Of a DNA stretch of 64,000 bases, positions 59,642-64,000 are shown piece after piece. The DNA is from Pseudarthrobacter sp. Fe7 (GTDB taxonomy: Bacteria; Actinomycetota; Actinomycetes; Actinomycetales; Micrococcaceae). A program made the position numbers and the translations under genes. The notes under the pieces were generated by a model. That model worked only from the letters and a program-made list of their open reading frames with translations. It searched no databases and had not been told where the DNA came from. The number at the start of each line of letters is the position of its first letter. The first letter of the stretch is position 1. Where the stretch lies: NCBI GenBank assembly GCA_024372495.1, contig CP099977.1, positions 1,674,001-1,738,000 of the forward strand, read 5' to 3'.

Positions 59642-61013
59642 ATGACCACCACCGCATCAGACCTCACCTTCCGCCTGGAGCAGAAGCGCAACGTCCAGGC
59701 CGACTTCCCGGGCCCCAAGTCCGTGGCACTGACCGAGCGCCGCAAGTCCGTGGTGGCTGCCGGCGTCGCCTCCAGCGTCCCGGTCTACGTTGCAGACGCC
59801 GACGGCGGCATCATCCACGACGTCGACGGCAACTCCTTCATTGACCTGGGCTCGGGCATTGCCGTGACCAGCGTGGGCGCCTCGGACCCCGCAGTCGTCG
59901 GTGCCGTCAAGGAAGCCGTGGAGCACTTCACCCACACCTGCTTCATGGTCACCCCGTACGAGGGCTACGTTGCCGTCGCCGAACAGCTGAACCGCCTCAC
60001 CCCTGGCAACCACGAGAAGCGCACCGTCCTCTTCAACTCCGGTGCCGAGGCAGTGGAAAACGCCATCAAGGTGGCACGCCTGGCAACCGGCCGGGACGCC
60101 GTTGTCGCCTTTGACCACGCCTACCATGGCCGCACCAACCTGACCATGGCGCTGACCGCGAAGGCCATGCCGTACAAGACCAACTTCGGCCCGTTCGCGC
60201 CCGAGGTCTACCGGATGCCCATGAGCTACCCGTACCGCGAGGAAAACCCCGCCATCACCGGTGCCGAGGCAGCCAAGCGCGCCATCACCATGATCGAGAA
60301 GCAGATCGGCGGCGACCAGGTTGCCGCGATCATTATCGAACCCATCCAGGGCGAAGGCGGCTTCATCGTCCCCGCCGAGGGCTTCCTGCCGGCGCTGGCC
60401 GCCTGGGCCAAGGAAAAGGGCATCGTCTTCATTGCCGACGAGGTCCAGTCCGGCTTCTGCCGCACGGGTGAATGGTTCGCAGTTAACCACGAGGGCGTCG
60501 TCCCGGACATCCTGACCATGGCCAAGGGCATCGCCGGCGGCATGCCGCTGTCCGCCATCACCGGACGAGCCGACCTGCTGGACGCCGTGCACCCCGGCGG
60601 CCTCGGTGGCACCTACGGCGGCAACCCGGTGGCCTGTGCAGCCTGCGCTGGCTTCGATCGGGTCCATGGAGGAGTACGACCTGAACGGCCGTGCCCGCCA
60701 CATCGGATCCATCGCCACGGCGCGCCTGCGCGAACTGCAGGCCGAACTGGCCGGCGCCGGCACCGCCGTGATCGGTGACGTGCGCGGCCGCGGCGCCATG
60801 CTCGCCGTCGAACTTGTCCAGGCCGGCTCCAAGGAACCGAACCCGGAACTGACCAAGGCCGTGGCCGCCGCCTGCCTGAAAGAGGGCGTCATCATCCTCA
60901 CCTGCGGCACCTACGGAAACGTCATCCGCCTGCTGCCCCCACTGGTCATCACCGATGAGCTGCTCGCGGACGGCCTGGACGTCCTCGCCGCCGCCATCAA
61001 GGCCAACGCCTAA
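59642..61013 (+). CDS. gabT: 4-Aminobutyrate aminotransferase
   Basis: PLP class III transaminase converting GABA and 2-oxoglutarate to succinic semialdehyde and glutamate. Motifs: FNSGAEAVENAIKVAR, AYHGRTNLTMALT, FIADEVQSGFCRTG and the PLP Lys in LTMAKGIAGGMPLSA. An insertion at 60640-60644 (AGCCT for AGCT) breaks the frame after GNPVACAA; repair gives ACAAALASIGSMEEYDL and about 456 residues. It lies 29 bp after the dehydrogenase in the same operon; a clear terminator follows. Confidence 0.9.
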
Positions 61014-61052
61014 AAGCCGCAAAACCCGGAGCCGCCAACCGGCCCGACGCAT

Positions 61053-61083
61053 AAGGCAGCACCCCGCGGGGTGCTGCCTTTTT
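61053..61083 (+). terminator. Rho-independent terminator after gabT
   Basis: Perfect 13-bp arms AAGGCAGCACCCC / GGGGTGCTGCCTT with a GC loop and a T-run. Confidence 0.92.
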
Positions 61084-61557
61084 GCGTTGCCGCTCTAGCC
61101 CGCTTTGGGGGGATACCTAGGCTCCCGCGCGGTACGGCGCAAACTACCTAACATCCGGCCCACGGCGGCGGGCAGGAAGTGGTCCCCCCAAAGCCCTTTC
61201 GGTAAGTAACCCCAAGAGTTTTTATTGAGTACCCGTTACTCGTGTCCGGCCTCCACAGGGATACGTAATTTGGACCTATAAAAGGGCGGGCAGTGCGCGA
61301 CGCCGGTTGCCTGAGGCGCCACCTGCCACCCCAAAAAGCGGAGCCTGCGTTCGCGCTCCTACTCGTGTCAGCCGCAGGGTAATGACGCTGCCCTCCCGTG
61401 GCGCTGACGACAGGAACTTCCACCAACGCCTGGTGCATGGGCACCCCAGGCGGTGACACCCCAACGCCCAATGACGGACTTCTTGCTCAAGACAGGGGGA
61501 AGGCAATGACGCAGCCTTCAGCAATGACGCACCCTTCTAGGGGAACGGGGAGGGCCT
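61084..61557. other. 474-bp gap before the polysaccharide operon
   Basis: I find no convincing gene here. It holds an A/T-rich stretch with TATAAA at 61277-61282, GAGTACCCGTTACTC at 61226-61240 (arms GAGTA/TACTC), two TACTCGTGTC copies near 61235 and 61362, and several AATGACG copies (near 61381, 61472, 61505, 61523). Its GC content is lower than the flanks. A long regulated leader for the operon at 61558 is likely; I could not match it to a known riboswitch. Confidence 0.5.
61503..61538 (+). repeat. Two tandem 18-bp repeats before the polysaccharide operon
   Basis: GCAATGACGCAGCCTTCA and GCAATGACGCACCCTTCT are adjacent and match at 16 of 18 positions, ending 20 bp before the first start codon. 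Confidence 0.7.
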
Positions 61558-62046
61558 GTGCTGACGCACCTGGGAACCTTCGCCGTGCCTGCAGCGGCCA
61601 CGTTCGGCCGGGACGGCGCCATGTTCGAGAGCCTGCTCGGCTTCGTGGCCCAGATGAGCCTGGTGCTGTGGAGCGTGGTCACCCTCACCGTGGTGATCCG
61701 CTTCGTTGGAATCCGGTTCTACCGCCGCGCCGCACGCAGGGCACTGGCCAGGATCGCGGCGGCGGGAGCGGCCGTTCCAAACATTGCCGGCTCGATCATC
61801 GCGGGGGCAAGCCCCGCGGGGCCCGCCACCGCGGACGCCCGTAACGGCGTACCCGGCGCCGCCATCCCAAGCGCCGCCAAGGCGAGCACCGCCGGGGCAG
61901 CCGTGCATGCCGCAGCGGCCACGGTGATGCCAGCGATCGCCGTCGTGCCCGCCATCGCGGCCGGGATCGACCTGCTCCAGCCCGCCAACGTCCCGCTGCC
62001 CGACGCCTTCACCAATGTGTTGGCTGCCAACTCCCTGGACCGGTGA
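61558..62046 (+). CDS. Small membrane protein of the polysaccharide operon
   Basis: A 162-residue protein from GTG 61558, preceded by GGGGAGGG. One clear membrane helix, VAQMSLVLWSVVTLTVVIRFV near residues 28-48, is followed by a basic stretch and an Ala/Gly/Pro-rich tail. I do not recognise the family. It ends three bases before the glycosyltransferase start, so it is likely an accessory subunit or anchor of that enzyme. Confidence 0.55.
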   Translation: MLTHLGTFAVPAAATFGRDGAMFESLLGFVAQMSLVLWSVVTLTVVIRFVGIRFYRRAARRALARIAAAGAAVPNIAGSIIAGASPAGPATADARNGVPGAAIPSAAKASTAGAAVHAAAATVMPAIAVVPAIAAGIDLLQPANVPLPDAFTNVLAANSLDR

Positions 62047-62049
62047 GCG

Positions 62050-63390
62050 ATGGACATCGCACTCGTGATCTTTTGGCTCTTCGCGGGCGTCAGCATCCTC
62101 TACGTAGTGCACTTCGGCCTCTACCTCGCGGGAGCCAACTTCTATGACATCTGGCAGCAGCGGCGGAAAGGACTCAGGGGCGTCAGGCTCCCCGCCGCGT
62201 ACCAGCCGGAGTGCGCAGCAACAGCCAACTGGACCCGCCGGGCCCTCCCCGAGGTACCAGGGCTGGTGTCCATTGTCATTGCCGCCCACAACGAGGAAGC
62301 AGTGATTGCCCGGACGCTGGATTCGATCCGGCGCAGCACCTACCCCTTCTTCGAAGTCCTCGTGGCGGACGACGCATCCGGAGACCTTACCGGCCGCCTG
62401 GTCCGGGACTATCAGCTGCGCCATCCGGGCATGGACCTGCGCCTCGTGCGGATGCACCGGAACGTGGGCAAGGGCGCGGCGCTCAACGCGGTGCTCCGAC
62501 GGTTCGCGCATGGCCAGTTCGTCATGACGCTCGACGCCGACTCGGTCATTGAGCCGGACGCCGTCACCAATGCGCTGTCCTACTTCGACGACCCCTATGT
62601 GGCCGGTGTGGCCGCGAACGTTCAGATCATGGAGGAGGCCACGGCGCTTGGCATCCTCCAGCGGTTTGAGCACATGATCGGCTACCGCTCCAAGAAGCTT
62701 TACTCGCTGCTGAACTGCGAGTTCGTCGTGGGCGGGGTGGCCTCTACCTACCGGATGCGGGTGCTGCGGAAGGTGGACTTCTACGACACGGACACCGTCA
62801 CCGAGGATATCGGCCTGAGCGCAAAGATCACCCACCTTGGCAACCGCCGCTTCCGCATGGTCTACGGGACCGATGTGGTGGCGAAGACCGAGGGTGTGCT
62901 CACGTTCCGTGCCCTGGCAAAGCAGCGCTACCGCTGGAAATACGGATGCATCCAGAACCTCATCAAGTACCGCAGCATGACGCTGAGCCCGAGCCCCCGG
63001 TACACCCCCACCCTTGCCTACTACCGGATGCCCATGGCCGTGCTGAGCGAGTTCACCCTGCTCGTCTCGCCCCTGGCCTGGACATATGCGGTCTACTGGT
63101 CGCTTGCCACGTACACGCCGGCGCTGATCATTGGGTCGTACTCCACCATCACCGCCTACACGCTGCTGACAGTCCTGATGGATGAGCACCTGTCGCCGGG
63201 CGAACGGACCAAGCTGTGCATGTATGCACCCACCGCGTACTTCCTGTTCTACATCATGGACCTGGTGCAGCTGGCGGCAGCGGTCCGCTGCATCGCCCGC
63301 TCCCGTGGGCTGGTCCGGCGTCCTGTGCTCAATACCTGGACGTCCCCGCAGCGGGCCGGCAGCGGGGCGGTGGTGACCCGTGCAGCCTAG
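62050..63390 (+). CDS. Membrane glycosyltransferase family 2 (processive polysaccharide synthase type)
   Basis: A 446-residue synthase like PgaC/IcaA/BcsA. One N-terminal helix precedes the GT-A domain with VSIVIAAHNEEAVIARTL, VLVADDASGDLTG, the metal-binding TLDADSVIEPDA, acceptor motif TEDIGLSAKI, and QRYRWKYG, the Q-x-x-R-W motif of processive enzymes. Three more helices close the protein. There is no PilZ domain. It is intact. The polymer could be poly-GlcNAc, hyaluronan-like or another beta-glycan. Confidence 0.85.
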   Translation: MDIALVIFWLFAGVSILYVVHFGLYLAGANFYDIWQQRRKGLRGVRLPAAYQPECAATANWTRRALPEVPGLVSIVIAAHNEEAVIARTLDSIRRSTYPFFEVLVADDASGDLTGRLVRDYQLRHPGMDLRLVRMHRNVGKGAALNAVLRRFAHGQFVMTLDADSVIEPDAVTNALSYFDDPYVAGVAANVQIMEEATALGILQRFEHMIGYRSKKLYSLLNCEFVVGGVASTYRMRVLRKVDFYDTDTVTEDIGLSAKITHLGNRRFRMVYGTDVVAKTEGVLTFRALAKQRYRWKYGCIQNLIKYRSMTLSPSPRYTPTLAYYRMPMAVLSEFTLLVSPLAWTYAVYWSLATYTPALIIGSYSTITAYTLLTVLMDEHLSPGERTKLCMYAPTAYFLFYIMDLVQLAAAVRCIARSRGLVRRPVLNTWTSPQRAGSGAVVTRAA

Positions 63391-64000
63391 GCGCGGGAGG
63401 GTTCGCCGGGTGCTGCTGAATCCGCTGGTGGTCATCTCGGTCCTGGTCCTCCTGATCACCGCGGGGTGGTTCATGTACACGGGCAGGATCGGGAGCTTCG
63501 CCCAGGCCAGGCCCGGGGCCAACCTGCTTCCGGCGCTCTTCCCCGCCGTTGCCGGACCTGCGGCCACACCCGGCCCGTCGCCGTCGGCGGGTTCCTGGCC
63601 CCGGCCGGCGGCTGGACCGCCGGCCACAGCGGTGACGCCAAGACTTCCCTCGAACTGGTGCCCGGCCAGATGGGTGCCCAGGCATTGAAGCTCGACTTCA
63701 CCCAGTACGCCTCTGGGGATGTCACCCTCACCAGTCCGCGGGTGGACGTGGTTCCCGGCAAGACCTACTTCTTCAAGGTGTTTGCCACCACGGATGTGGC
63801 CTTCAGGCTGCTGGCGCGGAAGCACCTCACGGATGGCAGCACCAGGCTGGAGCAGCTGCGGAACCCGCTGGAACGGCCCGATACGTCCGCGTTCACGGTG
63901 AGCGATGCGTTCAACAGCGGCGACACCGTCACAGCGGTTGAGTACGTCTTCCGCTTCGCGTCCGCCGGCACCGCCCGGGTGGAAGGCGCCTACCTCGAGG
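63380..64000 (+). CDS. Exported protein of the polysaccharide operon (partial, runs off right edge)
   Basis: Starts GTG 63380, overlapping the synthase by 11 bases. The N-terminus is basic with one membrane helix LLNPLVVISVLVLLITAGWFM. After a Pro/Ala-rich linker the frame breaks near 63590, as if one base were missing, and continues as APAGGWTAGHSGDAKTSLELV, VVPGKTYFFKVFATT and FRFASAGTARVEGAYLE, a jelly-roll carbohydrate-binding-like pattern. The C-terminus lies outside the window; a polysaccharide deacetylase or glycosidase domain could follow. This is inferred from similar loci. Confidence 0.65.

Noticed and set aside
152..60644. Mass pseudogenisation or programmed frameshifting
   Set aside because: The breaks affect essential pathways and highly conserved motifs, always as one base at the same short motif. 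There are no slippery heptamers or other decay.
61084..61557. c-di-GMP (GEMM) or c-di-AMP riboswitch before the polysaccharide operon
   Set aside because: I could not align the conserved cores of either class to either strand.
61398..61844. Open frame overlapping the start of the polysaccharide operon
   Set aside because: Its first part covers the repeat-rich leader and the rest is the wrong frame of the 61558 gene.

Overview
The window reads as chromosomal DNA of a high-GC actinobacterium, most likely Arthrobacter or Pseudarthrobacter (Micrococcaceae). This is inferred from base composition, GTG/TTG starts, a menaquinone pathway, an FprA-type reductase, alternate-signal exported proteins with a SipW-like peptidase, and siroheme-dependent assimilatory sulfur genes. 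I see no tRNA, rRNA, CRISPR array, insertion sequence or prophage.

One property governs the whole annotation. About half the genes carry single-base frame breaks. At 36 of them the expected frame is restored by reading a six-base SAGCTS site (S = G or C) where the sequence has AGCCT, AGGCT or AGT. About fifteen others lie mostly in short G or C runs. After repair, nearly every gene becomes a multiple of three and matches its family length. I therefore treat these genes as intact and the breaks as a sequencing artefact, possibly linked to a modified base at AGCT.

Layout: 0-3.3 kb holds a nitrate/sulfonate-type ABC ATPase and a divergent CitA/DcuS-type two-component system. 3.4-5.8 kb is a cluster of three alternate-signal exported proteins around a SipW-like peptidase. 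5.9-11.3 kb has a VOC protein, a small unknown, a PuuD-like hydrolase, a PLP decarboxylase and an N-acetylglutaminylglutamine-amidotransferase-like protein. 11.3-13.5 kb holds PAP2 and MFS genes. 13.5-17.7 kb is an overlapping ABC exporter/GbsR-like regulator/CorA operon divergent from the MFS gene. 17.8-20.7 kb has an Nramp transporter and a second decarboxylase.

From 20.7 to 33.8 kb menaquinone genes (menC, menD, isochorismate synthase, menG, a GGR-type reductase and a polyprenyl synthase) are interleaved with a Pho-box-controlled phoX and a glutamate-type ABC transporter. 34-36.3 kb has a DUF559-type protein, a SMI1-like protein and a TRIC-like membrane protein. 36.3-49.6 kb is a sulfur-assimilation island: a CbiX-like chelatase, sulfite reductase, cysH, cysD, cysN, rtcB, a sulfonate-type ABC transporter, a cysG/cobA fusion and fprA. 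Several of its genes have matching promoter geometries that predict leaderless mRNAs.

49.7-56.6 kb carries SRPBCC, DUF1206, GntR, MFS and CYTH-CHAD genes. 56.6-61.0 kb is a PucR-regulated aldehyde dehydrogenase and gabT module for GABA or putrescine catabolism. 61.5-64 kb is the start of a membrane polysaccharide synthase operon that continues past the edge.
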